The notes beneath the pieces are model-generated. The model searched no databases and was not told the origin of the DNA. It worked only from the letters and a program-made list of their open reading frames with translations. 64,000 nt of DNA. Origin: Limimaricola sp. G21655-S1 (GTDB lineage: Bacteria; Pseudomonadota; Alphaproteobacteria; Rhodobacterales; Rhodobacteraceae). Positions within the stretch are counted from its first letter, which is position 1; each line of letters begins with the position of its first letter. The position numbers and the translations under genes were made by a program. Positions 63,969 to 64,000 of the stretch are shown one piece after another. The stretch spans positions 327,111-391,110 of the forward strand of contig NZ_JAPWGO010000002.1 in assembly GCF_027213785.1 (NCBI RefSeq), written 5' to 3'.

Positions 63969-64000
63969 GCCCCTCGCGCCGACGCCAGTGCATCGACCAT
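63962..64000 (+). CDS. IS3-family transposase OrfB, start only (cut by window end)
   Basis: In the -1 frame relative to orfA, 13 codons read LLSPSRRRQCIDH, the usual junction of IS407-group OrfAB fusions (LLSPARRR-like). The rest, with the DDE catalytic core, lies outside the window. It is expected as an OrfAB fusion after slippage at GGGAAAC. Confidence 0.75.

Larger units (their letters stand above)
63622..64000 (+). mobile_element. IS3-family insertion sequence (IS407-like), left part; continues beyond the window
   Basis: The left end is placed at about 63622 (TGGTCTGCCCCCACTG), where tniB homology stops; the terminal repeat could not be confirmed because the right end is outside. It holds orfA (63690-63968) and the beginning of orfB in the -1 frame, linked by the slippery heptamer GGGAAAC (63956-63962). 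Inserted in tniB, it removed or displaced the ATPase's 5' half. Confidence 0.8.

Overview
The window is about 64 kb of high-GC chromosome from an alphaproteobacterium, most likely a member of the Rhodobacterales (Roseobacter/Paracoccaceae type). The indicators are a GcrA cell-cycle regulator, an Irr-type Fur regulator divergent from fabA-fabB-fabI, a PAS-HWE histidine kinase, a soluble NAD-dependent formate dehydrogenase operon (fdsGBA-fdhD-fdsD), a four-gene SitABCD-type metal transporter, and the intergenic GCGTATTTG-N-AGAAAGATGA repeat seen three times. Assignment is by family recognition only; no search was run.

Layout. 1-1.9 kb: the end of hrpB, a NUDIX hydrolase and a HAD dehalogenase-like gene. 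2-5.4 kb (minus): argD, acetyltransferase, argF, acetyltransferase, all overlapping or close, preceded by a 14-codon leader ORF ending in four consecutive Arg codons (a candidate arginine attenuator). 5.4-8.4 kb: an ABC-2 exporter pair (ATPase and permease) convergent with an acetyltransferase and a second, ATPase-less ABC-2 permease. 8.6-9.8 kb: gcrA and a GrpB-family gene. 9.8-13.4 kb: metal transporter sitABCD behind two near-identical inverted-repeat operators. 13.4-16.3 kb: rimO, HWE kinase and receiver protein. 16.6-22.4 kb (minus): oligopeptide transporter oppABCDF. 22.7-29.9 kb: a small ORF, a LysR regulator and the formate dehydrogenase operon. 30-36.6 kb: M48 lipoprotein, hemolysin III, diacylglycerol kinase, DUF1993, aspS, pabC and pabB. 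36.7-42.7 kb: carB, an HPF/RaiA-cold-shock fusion whose start is buried in a perfect 16-bp hairpin, thymidine kinase, a 2-hydroxyacid dehydrogenase and CsaA. 42.7-46.9 kb: proC, irr, fabA, fabB, fabI. 47.2-51.1 kb: FKBP isomerase and a tightly coupled HAD / hydrolase / dehydratase / lactonase-like operon.

From about 51 kb the content is more accessory: a beta-barrel-like protein, a small unknown gene, tRNA-Arg(UCU), a Tat-exported intradiol-dioxygenase-like protein with a ferric-reductase-like membrane protein, BenE and NCS1 transporters, a metallophosphoesterase, a small RlpA, YihY and MYG1. From 61.4 kb to the end lies a decayed Tni-type (Tn7/Tn5053-like) transposon: an end carrying repeated 13-mers, tniQ cut by an in-frame TAG, a tniB fragment cut by an in-frame TGA, and an IS3-family element that appears to have replaced the tniB 5' half.

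The most interesting items are the arginine leader peptide, the start-codon-sequestering hairpin of the HPF-cold-shock gene, the paired operators of sitABCD, the dioxygenase-like protein that seems to lack its iron-ligand tyrosines, and the two nonsense codons and opposed ends of the transposon remnant.
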